The notes under the pieces were generated by a model. That model saw only the letters and a program-made list of their open reading frames with translations, ran no database searches and was not told the origin of the DNA. A program made the position numbers and the translations under genes. Positions 25,493-34,004 of a DNA stretch of 51,351 bases are shown piece after piece. Positions within the stretch are counted from its first letter, which is position 1. The number at the start of each line of letters is the position of its first letter. The stretch comes from Rhodospirillaceae bacterium (lineage in GTDB: Bacteria; Pseudomonadota; Alphaproteobacteria; Rhodospirillales; Casp-alpha2). The stretch spans positions 1 through 51,351 of the forward strand of contig NZRL01000102.1 in assembly GCA_002696205.1 (NCBI GenBank), given 5' to 3'.

Positions 25493-26500
25493 GTGTTCAA
25501 AGACCGCACAAAATCGTTGATCATTGCCGAAGTCGGCAACAACCATGAAGGCGATATGGGTGCCGCGCGCGAGTTAGTGGACCGGGCGGCCGAGACCGGC
25601 GCCGACGCCGTCAAATTTCAGACATTCATCACCGAAAAGTTCACGGCGCCGACCGATCCTGCCCGGATCGAACGTTTGAAGCAGTTTCAACTGTCCTTCG
25701 ACCAATTCTCGGAATTGGCGGAACGCGCCCGCGCCAAGGGGCTAATGTTCTTCTCCACGCCTCTGGATCTGGACAGCGCCCGGTTCCTGGCTACCGTCGT
25801 TGATGCGGTCAAGATCGCCTCCGGCGACAATACCTTCTGGCCGCTGATTGAATGCTGCGCCGATAGCGGCAAGCCGATGATCATCTCGACCGGCATTTCC
25901 GGCGAAGCGGAAATCCGCGAGGCCGTCGACCGCGTCTCGGCCCGCTGGACCCTCGCCGGCATCACCGGCGATCTTGCCCTTCTCCATTGCATCGTCAGTT
26001 ACCCGGCGCCGGCCGAACAAGCCAACCTGGGCGCGATCGCCGCACTCAAGGCCGCCTTCCCGAACCAAACCGTCGGCTACTCCGACCACACGATGGGTCT
26101 CGACGCCGCCGTCATAGCTGTCGCCATGGGAGCCCGCGTCATCGAAAAGCATTTCACCCTGGCCAACGACTATTCCGATTTCCGCGATCATCAACTTTCC
26201 GCTAATCCCACTGATATGGCTGACCTTGTTCGCCGAATTCGCGCCGTCGAAGCCATGACGGGAACCGGGGCACTGGGCACCATGGACTGCGAACGGGATC
26301 TGGTTACGCCGGTCCGCCGGTCGATCGCTGCCGCGCGTGACCTACCGGCAGGCCATGTCCTGACGATCGACGACATCGTCTGGCTGCGCCCCGGCGACGG
26401 CTTTCCGCCGGGCGGCGAGGACGCGGTTCTTGCGCGCCGGTTGACCAGCGCCCTCGCAAGCGGCGACCTGATCCGTCCCGATCACCTGGAACAGGGCTGA
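25493..26500 (+). CDS. neuB: NeuB-type N-acetylneuraminate/legionaminate synthase
   Basis: NeuB-family enzymes condense phosphoenolpyruvate with a six-carbon amino sugar to make a nonulosonic acid. The 335-aa product has the barrel signatures IIAEVGNNHEGDMGAARELV at the N-terminus, ADAVKFQTF, FFSTPLDLDSARFL, KIASGDNTFW, VGYSDHTMG, and VIEKHFTL followed by DHQLSANP. A C-terminal SAF (antifreeze-like) domain follows, TPVRRSIAAARDLPAGHVLT. The GTG start at 25493 has AGGAG 10 nt upstream; the frame upstream is open but lacks family residues. It opens the plus-strand sugar run. The exact sugar (neuraminic, legionaminic or another) cannot be read from the sequence. Confidence 0.9.
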   Translation: MFKDRTKSLIIAEVGNNHEGDMGAARELVDRAAETGADAVKFQTFITEKFTAPTDPARIERLKQFQLSFDQFSELAERARAKGLMFFSTPLDLDSARFLATVVDAVKIASGDNTFWPLIECCADSGKPMIISTGISGEAEIREAVDRVSARWTLAGITGDLALLHCIVSYPAPAEQANLGAIAALKAAFPNQTVGYSDHTMGLDAAVIAVAMGARVIEKHFTLANDYSDFRDHQLSANPTDMADLVRRIRAVEAMTGTGALGTMDCERDLVTPVRRSIAAARDLPAGHVLTIDDIVWLRPGDGFPPGGEDAVLARRLTSALASGDLIRPDHLEQG

Positions 26501-26507
26501 AACGGCC

Positions 26508-27218
26508 ATGCGGATCGCCCTCTTGACCTCCGACGACCTACCTGCCCGGCGATGCGCGGAAGTCCTCGCCCAAGGGTATGACCTGGGGGCGATCATCCTG
26601 CGCACAAGCTTTCCAACCCTGCCTTTCGACACGGCCCATACCCTGGACGACGATCAGCGCGCCTACGAGGGCGAGACCTGGTTCGGCGGCAACCCGCCCG
26701 CGTTGAAGGACATGGCGCCGGTCACCGAAATTCCGGACATGACGGACGCCGCCGCCGCCAAGGCCGTGACCGCCGCCGCGCCCGACGTCGTCGTCGCCTT
26801 GCATGCGGGGACCATCGGGCCCGCGATCCGCGACATGATGGGCCAGCGGGCGGTGGTGCTTCATGGAGCACACCCCCAGGATTTCCGGGGCGATGACACG
26901 CACCTCTGGGCCGTGTACCACGGCGAGGAGCACGCCCTGGAATGCGTCGTGCAACAGACCGCAGCAGAAGCCAATACGGGGGCCTTGCTTTTCATCCAGG
27001 CCCCGGAAATGCCATCGGACATGGCGCTTCATGAACTGCGCAGCACAGTCACCGAGACCTGCCTGCAGGGCATGCGGAAGGTTCTGACCTTTTTCGACAG
27101 CGGCGGGATGATGTCGCTGACCCGGCTGCAACGTCACGGGCAGGCCTACACCCCCATGCCGGCCGTCCTGAAAGATTACTGTCTCGCCCGCTTCGGCCGG
27201 CCGGACGGGTTGACCTAG
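26508..27218 (+). CDS. Formyltransferase-like protein
   Basis: The 236-aa protein resembles the N-terminal domain of the methionyl-tRNA/sugar formyltransferase family. It has a Rossmann start MRIALLTSDDLPARRCAEVL, a strand APDVVVALHAGTIGP, and the substrate/THF segment VVLHGAHPQDFRGDDTHLWA, which mirrors the family's 'NxHpsxLPxyRGxxp..wA'. The expected Asn before the His is not obvious (LHGAHP), so activity is uncertain. The likely role is N-formylation of an amino sugar, or a related acyl transfer. It starts 7 nt after the NeuB gene and ends 13 nt before the AsnB-like gene. Confidence 0.65.
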   Translation: MRIALLTSDDLPARRCAEVLAQGYDLGAIILRTSFPTLPFDTAHTLDDDQRAYEGETWFGGNPPALKDMAPVTEIPDMTDAAAAKAVTAAAPDVVVALHAGTIGPAIRDMMGQRAVVLHGAHPQDFRGDDTHLWAVYHGEEHALECVVQQTAAEANTGALLFIQAPEMPSDMALHELRSTVTETCLQGMRKVLTFFDSGGMMSLTRLQRHGQAYTPMPAVLKDYCLARFGRPDGLT

Positions 27219-27231
27219 GGACCGGCGCGGC

Positions 27232-29088
27232 ATGTGCGGCATAGCAGGAAGCCTCGGTCCGGCGGCGCCGGACGCCCATCGCATCGAAACCGCCCTGGCC
27301 AGCTTAGGCCGGCGCGGCCCCGACGCCGACGGGCATCGGGTCCTGGGCCTGGGCGCGAACGGCCAGCAGGCGGCCCTGCTGCACACCCGCCTGTCGATTA
27401 TCGACCTGGACCCGCGCGCCAATCAGCCGTTCGAACGCGACGGCCTGGTCCTGACCTACAACGGCGAAATCTACAATTATCTGGAACTGAAGGCCGAACT
27501 GGAAAGCCTGGGCCACCGGTTCGAAACCACATCGGATACGGAAGTGCTGCTCGCCGCCTGGCGGCAATGGGGGCCGGACGCCCTCGACCGCATGGAGGGA
27601 ATGTGGGCCTTCGCCATCGCCGATCAGCGGGCGGGAACGTTGACGCTCTGCCGCGACCGGTTCGGTGAGAAACCGCTCTATCTCTGGCCCAAGGACGGCA
27701 CGCTGTATTTCGCGTCGGAGGTCAAGGCCCTGGCCGCGCTGGCCGGCGCCCGGCCGGCGGCCAATCATACCCAGATCCTGCGCTATCTGACGCTCGGCTA
27801 TAAATCGCTTTATAAATCTGGCGACAGCTTCTTCGAGGGCGTCTTCGAGCTGCCGCCGTCGACCTATCTGACCTTGACCTCACCGGCCCTTCACCGGCCC
27901 GAGTTCTATTGGCAGCTCAAGCATATCCCCCGCCCGATGACGGCGGCCGACGCCCTGGAAGGGGCGCGCGAGCGGCTGTTCCGGTCCGTCGAACTGCGCC
28001 TGCGCGCCGACGTGCCGGTCGCCTTCTGTCTGTCGGGAGGCGTCGATTCCGCAACCTTGGCCGCCATCGCCTCGAAAAAGCTGGGCGCCGACATTCATTG
28101 CTTCTCGATCATCGATTCCGATGAGCGCTATGACGAAAGCGCCAATATCCAGACGATGATCGAGGCCCTGGGCTGCCCACACCATGTCACCCATACCTCA
28201 ACCGACGGATTCTTCGAGCGGATGGACGACCTGGTCGCCTATCACGACGCGCCGGTCGCGACGATCAGTTACTACGTCCATTCCTTCCTGTCTGAAGCGA
28301 TCCACGACGCGGGCTACAAGGTCGCGGTATCGGGTTCCGGCGCGGATGAACTCTATACCGGCTATTACGATCACTATTCGATGTGGCTGGCGCAGATGTG
28401 GCGCCGCGCGCAGATCGACCCGACGGTGGATTTCGAAACCCTGATGGCCGATTGGAAAGGCGGCTTCGGCGCCCATGTCCAGAACCCCTTGTTGCAGGAC
28501 CCCATGACTTTCGTCCGCGACCCGGACCAACGCGGCCATATCACGCTGGACCAGGACCTGTTCGAAAGCCTTCTGGCGCGGCCGTTTCACGAAGATTTCG
28601 AAGAAACCGAGTTCACCAAGGAACTGCTCCGCAACCGAATGATGAACGAGTTGTTCGCCGAAGCGATCCCCGTGATCCTGCACGAAGACGACCGCAATTC
28701 CATGCGCTGGTCGGTGGAAAACCGCTCGCCCTTCCTGGATCGCGAATTGGCGGAATTCCTGTTCCATGTGCCGTCCGAATATCTGATCGGCGAGGGTTTT
28801 GCGAAATGGCTGCTGCGCCAGTCGGGCGATGGACTGGTGCCCGACGCCGTCCGCCTGGACAAACGCAAACGCGGCTTCAACGCCTCGATCAATTCCCTGG
28901 TCGACCGCAACGATCCGGACACCCGCGACCGCCTGCTGGCCGACGGGCCGATCTTCGACCTGATCGACCGCGGCCGTTTCGAAAAATTCCTAGAGGACGA
29001 CATGGCGACCAACAGCCTGTCAAAATTCCTCTTCAGCTTTATTTCCGCCCGCATCTTCCTTGACCAACAAACCAACGAAGGCCAATGA
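27232..29088 (+). CDS. asnB: Glutamine-dependent asparagine-synthase-type amidotransferase (AsnB-like)
   Basis: The 618-aa protein has an N-terminal class II glutaminase domain beginning MCGIAGSLG, with the nucleophile Cys2, and with RRGPDADG and LTYNGEIYNY. The synthetase domain has the PP-loop LSGGVDSATLAAIASKK at about residue 268 and SGSGADELYTGYYDHY further on. It makes amides from glutamine and ATP via an acyl-adenylate. Within the sugar run, the acceptor is more likely a sugar acid or a related carboxylate than aspartate; this is inference, and similar genes occur in O-antigen loci. Confidence 0.85.
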   Translation: MCGIAGSLGPAAPDAHRIETALASLGRRGPDADGHRVLGLGANGQQAALLHTRLSIIDLDPRANQPFERDGLVLTYNGEIYNYLELKAELESLGHRFETTSDTEVLLAAWRQWGPDALDRMEGMWAFAIADQRAGTLTLCRDRFGEKPLYLWPKDGTLYFASEVKALAALAGARPAANHTQILRYLTLGYKSLYKSGDSFFEGVFELPPSTYLTLTSPALHRPEFYWQLKHIPRPMTAADALEGARERLFRSVELRLRADVPVAFCLSGGVDSATLAAIASKKLGADIHCFSIIDSDERYDESANIQTMIEALGCPHHVTHTSTDGFFERMDDLVAYHDAPVATISYYVHSFLSEAIHDAGYKVAVSGSGADELYTGYYDHYSMWLAQMWRRAQIDPTVDFETLMADWKGGFGAHVQNPLLQDPMTFVRDPDQRGHITLDQDLFESLLARPFHEDFEETEFTKELLRNRMMNELFAEAIPVILHEDDRNSMRWSVENRSPFLDRELAEFLFHVPSEYLIGEGFAKWLLRQSGDGLVPDAVRLDKRKRGFNASINSLVDRNDPDTRDRLLADGPIFDLIDRGRFEKFLEDDMATNSLSKFLFSFISARIFLDQQTNEGQ

Positions 29089-29122
29089 TTCTCCATCGTT
29101 CTCGCGGGGAAGGACCCCGGAC

Positions 29123-29872
29123 ATGACCAAAGTCGTCGGTGTCATCCAGGCGCGCCTCACCTCGATCCGCCTGAAGCGCAAGGCCGTGCTGCCGCTGGCC
29201 GGACGGCCGGTGATTCACCACCTGTTCGACCGGGCGCTGGCTATCAAGTCCCTGGAAGGCCTTGTCCTGGCAATCCCGGAAGGCGCCGATCACGACCCGA
29301 TCGCCGAGGCCGCCGAAGCCTATCCGCAGATCAAGATCGTGCGCGGGCCGGACGACGATCTTGTCGTGCGCTTCCTCAAGGCGGCCGATGCGACCGGGGC
29401 GGACGCCCTTTTGCGGATGTGGGGCGATTGCCCGGCGACCGACCCGCGCCTGGCCGAAGGCCTGATCCACAGCTATTTGAACACGGGCGTCGCCTGGGCA
29501 CTTTATCCCAACGATTCCGGATATCCCGAAGGCGTGGAGACACAAGTCCTCAGCGTCGAGGCGCTCCGCGCCATCGACCGCGAAGCCGTCGATCCGAAGG
29601 AACGGGAAAACATGCTGCCGTTCTTCACCCGGCAGACCGACCGGTTCCCGGCCCTGCGTCTCTACCGCAAGCCAGACCGCACGCACCTCAAATGCCTGCT
29701 GGACACGGAACCAGACTATCGCCGGATCAGTCAGATTTTCGATATCCTCTATCCGGACAATCCGCTATTCGGCGTCGCCGACCTGGAAGCCCTCGCCGAA
29801 CGCCGCCCGGAGTTATTCGACCGCAACGCGCCCGCCATCGGCGCCCCGGTACCCGGGGGCGCTTCGGGATGA
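29123..29872 (+). CDS. SpsF/CMP-NeuAc-synthetase-type cytidylyltransferase (first of three)
   Basis: The 249-aa protein is of the SpsF-like cytidylyltransferase family, which activates acidic sugars with CTP. Evidence is VVGVIQARLTSIRLKRKAVL at the N-terminus, followed by LLRMWGDCPATDPRLAEGLI near residue 95 (metal-binding Asp) and PEGVETQVLSVEALR. The nucleotide-loop 'RLPGKVL' of the family reads RLKRKAVL here, which may affect substrate or rate. ATG 29123 is chosen with AAGGA upstream; the frame is open back to an ATG at 29060 overlapping asnB. Its stop overlaps the next start as ATGA. Confidence 0.82.
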   Translation: MTKVVGVIQARLTSIRLKRKAVLPLAGRPVIHHLFDRALAIKSLEGLVLAIPEGADHDPIAEAAEAYPQIKIVRGPDDDLVVRFLKAADATGADALLRMWGDCPATDPRLAEGLIHSYLNTGVAWALYPNDSGYPEGVETQVLSVEALRAIDREAVDPKERENMLPFFTRQTDRFPALRLYRKPDRTHLKCLLDTEPDYRRISQIFDILYPDNPLFGVADLEALAERRPELFDRNAPAIGAPVPGGASG

Positions 29873-30879
29873 AAGTGAACGTCGCGGTCATCGGTTTGGG
29901 CGTCGGCGAGCAGCATGCCCGCGCCTTTGCCGCCGGACCGCACAGCACGGTTACATGGCTCTATGATCTCGATATGGCCAAGGCCGACCGCTTGGCCGCC
30001 GATTTGGGTCAAGGCCGGACGGCAGAGAGTTACGATCAAATTCTCGCCGACCCGGCGGTCGATGCCGTCTCCATCGCGACCTTCGACCATCTTCATTTCG
30101 ACGAAGTCCGCCGCGCCTTCGACGCAGGTAAACATGTCTTCGTAGAAAAACCGCTCTGCCGGACGGAAGACGAAGTCGATGCAATTTTCGCCTGCTGGGA
30201 AAAGGCCGGGCGGCCGCACCTGCGCTCCAACCTGGTGTTGCGTGCGGCCCCCGTATACCGCTGGCTCAAGGACGCCGTTTCGGCGGGCGAATTCGGCGAG
30301 CTATTCGCCTTCGACGGCGACTACCTTTATGGGCGCCTGGAAAAGATCACCGAAGGCTGGCGCAAGGACGTGCCGGACTATTCCGTAATGGAAGGCGGCG
30401 GCGTCCATATCATCGACCTGATGCTCTGGTTGATGGGCGAAACGCCGACTGATGTCGCCGCCCAGGGCAGCAAGATCGCGACCCGCGGCACGGACTTCCA
30501 GTACGACGACTTCATGGCCGCGACCTACCGGTTCAGCTCGGGCGCCGTCGGGCGCATTACCGCCAACTTCGGTTGCGTCCACCCGCACCATCATGTCATC
30601 CGCCTGTTCGGCACCAAGGCGACGTTCATCTACGACGATCAGGGCCCGCGCCTGTTCCGCGACCGCCGCGATGGCGCAAAGGCCGAGGCGCTGGACCTCG
30701 CCCCCCTGCCCGAGGGCAAGGGCGTCCTGATACCCGAATTCATCGACGCGATCCGCACGGGCGCCGATCCGGGCCCCGCCGCAGCACGGGAGTTCGATCT
30801 CATCCGCGCGGTTGCCGCCGCCGACGCCGCCCAGCAAAGCGGCCACCCCCAAACCATCACGACGGAACAAACCCCATGA
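29869..30879 (+). CDS. Gfo/Idh/MocA-family oxidoreductase (first of two)
   Basis: The 336-aa protein has the N-terminal NAD(P)-binding segment VNVAVIGLGVGEQHARAFAA, the conserved VFVEKPLCRTEDEV around residue 90 (the EKP motif with the catalytic Lys), and YSVMEGGGVHIIDLMLWLMG later, typical of the C-terminal domain. These enzymes oxidise or reduce sugar hydroxyl or keto groups. Related genes (PtmF-like) occur in legionaminic acid islands. The start overlaps the preceding stop (ATGA), and the stop overlaps the next start. Confidence 0.87.
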   Translation: MKVNVAVIGLGVGEQHARAFAAGPHSTVTWLYDLDMAKADRLAADLGQGRTAESYDQILADPAVDAVSIATFDHLHFDEVRRAFDAGKHVFVEKPLCRTEDEVDAIFACWEKAGRPHLRSNLVLRAAPVYRWLKDAVSAGEFGELFAFDGDYLYGRLEKITEGWRKDVPDYSVMEGGGVHIIDLMLWLMGETPTDVAAQGSKIATRGTDFQYDDFMAATYRFSSGAVGRITANFGCVHPHHHVIRLFGTKATFIYDDQGPRLFRDRRDGAKAEALDLAPLPEGKGVLIPEFIDAIRTGADPGPAAAREFDLIRAVAAADAAQQSGHPQTITTEQTP

Positions 30880-32021
30880 CCGACACCAAGCTGGACATTC
30901 CCTTCGGCCGCCCCTGGATCGAAGACCTAGAACGCGACGCTGTGATGGAGGTTCTGTCGGGCCATATCCTGACCCACGGCCCCAACTGCCACGCCTTCGA
31001 AGAAGGCTTCGCAAAGATGATGGGCAGCGGGCATGCCGTCTCGACCTCAAGCTGCATGGCGTCGCTGCACCTAAGTTGGATCGATGCCGGCATCGGTCCG
31101 GGCGACGAAGTTTTGCTGCCGGCCATGACTCATGTAGCGACGGCCCATGCGGTTGCCCTGACCGGCGCGACGCCGGTCTTCGTCGATGCCGAACTGACGA
31201 CCGGCAACATGGACATGGACGATATGGCGGCCAAGATCACCGACAAGACCAAGGCCATCGGGATCGTCCATTATGTCGGCATTCCGATGGACATGGTGAA
31301 GGTCATGGCGCTGGCCGACAAACACGACTTGTTGGTGGTCGAGGACTGCGCCCTGGCCGTCGAGGCACGGGTCGACGGCACCCATGTCGGACTGTTCGGG
31401 CATACGGGTTGTTATTCCTTTTACCCGGTCAAGCACATCACCTGCGGCGAGGGCGGCATGCTGGTCTCAAAGGACGCGGAGACAGTCAAGCGCATCGGCG
31501 AGTTCCGCGCCTTCAACTACGACCGATCCGGCGATGGGCCCAAGGTGCCGGGCCTCTACGACGTCAAGGGCCTGGGCATGAACTATCGCATGTCGGAAAT
31601 GCAGGCTGCACTCGGCCGTGTCCAATTGACCCGCTTGCCCGAAATCATGCGCATCCGCGAAGCCAATTTCCGCGCCCTGCAAAAGGGCCTGACGGCGATC
31701 CCGAATATCCATGTCCTCGACAGCGGCGAGGCGCGTCTGAAATCCAGCTTCTATTGTACCATCGCGCTGCTCCAGGGCGACCTGGCCGAACGCCGCAACG
31801 AAATCGCCCTGGCGCTCAATGCCGCCGGCGTCGGCACGTCGATCTATTATCCGCACCCGATTGGGCGGCTGCGTTATTACCGGGACCGCTTCGGCTATGA
31901 CGCGGACAGGTTCAAGGGGGCGACCGCGCTCGCCGACAACGCCATCGCCCTGCCCTGCGGCCCACACCTGAACGAAAGCGACATGGCCGACATCGCGGCC
32001 TGCATGGCGCGCATCGTCTGA
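30876..32021 (+). CDS. DegT/DnrJ/EryC1-type sugar aminotransferase (first of two)
   Basis: This 381-aa PLP enzyme has the family motifs HGPNCHAFEEGFAKMMGSGH, ALTGATPVFVDAE, LLVVEDCALAVEA (the PLP-anchoring Asp), and YSFYPVKHITCGEGGML with the PLP-binding Lys at about residue 186. It transfers an amino group to a keto-sugar. It overlaps the oxidoreductase by ATGA, so oxidation followed by amination of the same sugar carbon is a natural inference. It is the last gene before a 233-nt gap. Confidence 0.88.
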   Translation: MTDTKLDIPFGRPWIEDLERDAVMEVLSGHILTHGPNCHAFEEGFAKMMGSGHAVSTSSCMASLHLSWIDAGIGPGDEVLLPAMTHVATAHAVALTGATPVFVDAELTTGNMDMDDMAAKITDKTKAIGIVHYVGIPMDMVKVMALADKHDLLVVEDCALAVEARVDGTHVGLFGHTGCYSFYPVKHITCGEGGMLVSKDAETVKRIGEFRAFNYDRSGDGPKVPGLYDVKGLGMNYRMSEMQAALGRVQLTRLPEIMRIREANFRALQKGLTAIPNIHVLDSGEARLKSSFYCTIALLQGDLAERRNEIALALNAAGVGTSIYYPHPIGRLRYYRDRFGYDADRFKGATALADNAIALPCGPHLNESDMADIAACMARIV

Positions 32022-32105
32022 GGGGTAGCCCCCGAATCGGCACGACCAAAGGCAAGCTTCAACGTGATCTCGGTCACAGACTCTCGCGCCACCTTCGCGG
32101 GAAGG

Positions 32106-32120
32106 TTAATCGTGCTTTAA
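32106..32120. promoter_or_regulatory. CtrA-type box (TTAA-N7-TTAA)
   Basis: TTAA-TCGTGCT-TTAA is a perfect CtrA-type site, 135-149 nt before the SDR gene and inside the 233-nt gap of the sugar run. It abuts an inverted repeat, TTAAGGA-ATCG-TCCTTAA (32117-32134). A TATGGT-like -10 near 32140 could be served by the box from the -35 position. It would make the second half of the sugar run a separate, CtrA-controlled unit. Confidence 0.5.
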
Positions 32121-32134
32121 GGAATCGTCCTTAA
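32117..32134. repeat. Inverted repeat next to the CtrA-type box
   Basis: TTAAGGA-ATCG-TCCTTAA has perfect 7-bp arms. It shares its first TTAA with the CtrA-type box, so two regulators, or two modes of one, could compete here. Confidence 0.4.
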
Positions 32135-32210
32135 CGTGCTATGGTAAGAGCACGTAAGGTGGATGCTCGGACCAGTGTCAGCCGAAGTCTGATGACCGAG
32201 TGTCCGCTAG

Positions 32211-32229
32211 TCCGCCAAGAATTGGCGGA
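32211..32229 (+). repeat. Hairpin in the SDR gene leader
   Basis: TCCGCCA-AGAAT-TGGCGGA has perfect 7-bp arms and would fold in the 5' leader of the SDR gene, 25 nt before its ATG. It resembles the CCGCC/GGCGG hairpin of the flbT leader (AATTGGCGGAT is shared). Any role is unknown. Confidence 0.35.
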
Positions 32230-32254
32230 TACGGCTCAGAAAGAGGAGACGATC

Positions 32255-33343
32255 ATGTCTGCAATCCTGACTCCCAAAGCGATTAAAACCGCCTTGGCCG
32301 GCGAACGTGTCGCGCTTGTCGGCGGTGCGGGCTTTATTGGCCACAACCTAGCACTCGGTCTTCGTGAATACGGGGCCAAGGTTCTGCTTATCGACAACCT
32401 GATGCAGAACAACCTTCTGGCCAACATCTCGGACACCGAGGTTGACCCCTTCCGCCGCGAACTGAATTTCAATTTCCTGCGCCAACGCTTCGAAATGCTG
32501 CGCGACGTCGGCGTCGAAATCGCCAGCGCCGACGCACGCTCGATGATTGATCTGGAAAACGCCCTGCGCAAATTCTCGCCGACCAAGATCGTGCATCTGG
32601 CCGCGATCTCCAGCGCCGTCGAGGCCAAGAAGATGCCGGGGCATTGCTTCGACCTGCAACTCATCACGCTTCGCAACGTTCTGGAATACACCCAGCTGCG
32701 CCCGGATGAAGTGAACCAGGTCGTGTTCATGTCGTCGTCGACCGTCTACGGCGACTTCAAGACCCAGACCGTCGACGAGAACGTCCGCCCGCAGCCTTAC
32801 GGCATCTACGCCAACACCAAATTCATGGGCGAACGTCTGGTCCGCACCTACAACGACCAGTACGGCCTGAACGTCTCGATCATCCGCCCCTCCGCGCTGT
32901 ACGGCGAACGCTGCATCTCGCGCCGCGTCAGCCAGGCCTTCATCGAAAACGCGCTGATGGGCAAGCCCCTGATGCTCGAAGGCGGCGGCGACGGCCGGCT
33001 GGACTTCACCTACATCCTCGACCTGGTGGACGGCATCATCCGTTCCATGGCCGTCGAAAGCGTGCCCGGCGCCTCGCACACCTTCAACATCACCTACGGC
33101 AACGCCCGGACAATCCTGGAACTCGCCAATATCGTGAAGGACGTGGTGCCCTCGGCGGAACTGCGCGAAGTGCCCCGCAACAAGATCAAACCGATCCGCG
33201 GCACCCTGTCGACCCAGCGGGCCGAAGAACAGCTGAACTTCAAGGCCCAGTGGCCGCTTGAAACCGGCTACCGCCGCTATTGCGAATGGTATGTGGAACA
33301 ATGGGAGCGGGTGCAGGCCAAGGTCGGCGCCAACCTGATGTGA
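32255..33343 (+). CDS. Extended SDR: NAD-dependent nucleotide-sugar epimerase/dehydratase
   Basis: The 362-aa protein has the NAD-binding loop VALVGGAGFIGHNLALGL, IVHLAAISSAVEAKK, FMSSSTVYGDF with the catalytic Ser/Thr, and the YxxxK pair in PYGIYANTKFMGERLVR. A C-terminal substrate domain follows (GGGDGRLDFTYILDLVDGI). It acts on NDP-sugars, as a C4 epimerase or 4,6-dehydratase; which one cannot be told. It is the only SDR in the window, so it is a candidate for the early dehydratase step of a nonulosonic acid pathway. The start at 32255 has GAGGAG at 6 nt; an upstream in-frame ATG at 32141 is rejected. Confidence 0.85.
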   Translation: MSAILTPKAIKTALAGERVALVGGAGFIGHNLALGLREYGAKVLLIDNLMQNNLLANISDTEVDPFRRELNFNFLRQRFEMLRDVGVEIASADARSMIDLENALRKFSPTKIVHLAAISSAVEAKKMPGHCFDLQLITLRNVLEYTQLRPDEVNQVVFMSSSTVYGDFKTQTVDENVRPQPYGIYANTKFMGERLVRTYNDQYGLNVSIIRPSALYGERCISRRVSQAFIENALMGKPLMLEGGGDGRLDFTYILDLVDGIIRSMAVESVPGASHTFNITYGNARTILELANIVKDVVPSAELREVPRNKIKPIRGTLSTQRAEEQLNFKAQWPLETGYRRYCEWYVEQWERVQAKVGANLM

Positions 33344-33386
33344 TCCACCTGCTCGGGCGAGCCCGCCCCTGTGGACCGGCCATGAC

Positions 33387-34004
33387 ATGATCGGAATTGT
33401 TGATTACGGCCTCGGCAACCTGACATCGGTTGCCGGGGCCGTCGCAAAATTGGGCTTCAAGCCGGACGTCACTTCGGACGCCGCACGGCTTGAGGCCGCC
33501 GACAAGCTGATCCTGCCCGGCGTCGGCGCGTTCACCGACGGCATGGCCAATCTGCAGGCCCGCGGATTGATCGACATCCTGAACGACCTCGTCGTCAAAC
33601 GCCGCAAACCGATCCTGGGCATCTGCCTGGGCTTCCAGTTGTTGGGCCAAAGCAGTTCCGAATTCGGTGACACGGCGGGCCTCGGCTGGATCGACGCCCC
33701 GGTGACGCGCCTGCAACCGGAAGACGCCTCCCTTCGTGTTCCCCATGTCGGGTGGAACGACCTGAGCCAGACCAGGCCCGCCTGCGTCCTGTTCGACGGG
33801 ATCGAGGACGGCGCCCTGTTCTATTTTGTTCATTCCTACCGCATGGAAACACCGCCCGACGGATCCGAGATCGGCACCTGCGATTACGGCGGCGCGTTCA
33901 CAGCTGCCGTGCAGAAAGGCAACGTCTTCGGCACGCAGTTCCATCCGGAAAAAAGCCAACAGGCGGGGTTGACCCTGCTTGCGAATTATCTGGAGAAGGC
34001 GTGA
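33387..34004 (+). CDS. hisH: HisH-like glutamine amidotransferase subunit
   Basis: The 205-aa class I glutaminase has the nucleophile in LGICLGFQLLGQ (Cys at about residue 80) and the His-Glu of the triad in GTQFHPEKSQQ, with LILPGVGAFTDGM before. In histidine synthesis it feeds ammonia to HisF. Here the partner HisF follows with a 1-nt overlap (TGATG) and a WbpG-type amidotransferase follows that. This trio is known from acetamidino-sugar loci, so it is likely a specialised paralog rather than the histidine-pathway copy. No other his gene is present. Confidence 0.85.
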   Translation: MIGIVDYGLGNLTSVAGAVAKLGFKPDVTSDAARLEAADKLILPGVGAFTDGMANLQARGLIDILNDLVVKRRKPILGICLGFQLLGQSSSEFGDTAGLGWIDAPVTRLQPEDASLRVPHVGWNDLSQTRPACVLFDGIEDGALFYFVHSYRMETPPDGSEIGTCDYGGAFTAAVQKGNVFGTQFHPEKSQQAGLTLLANYLEKA

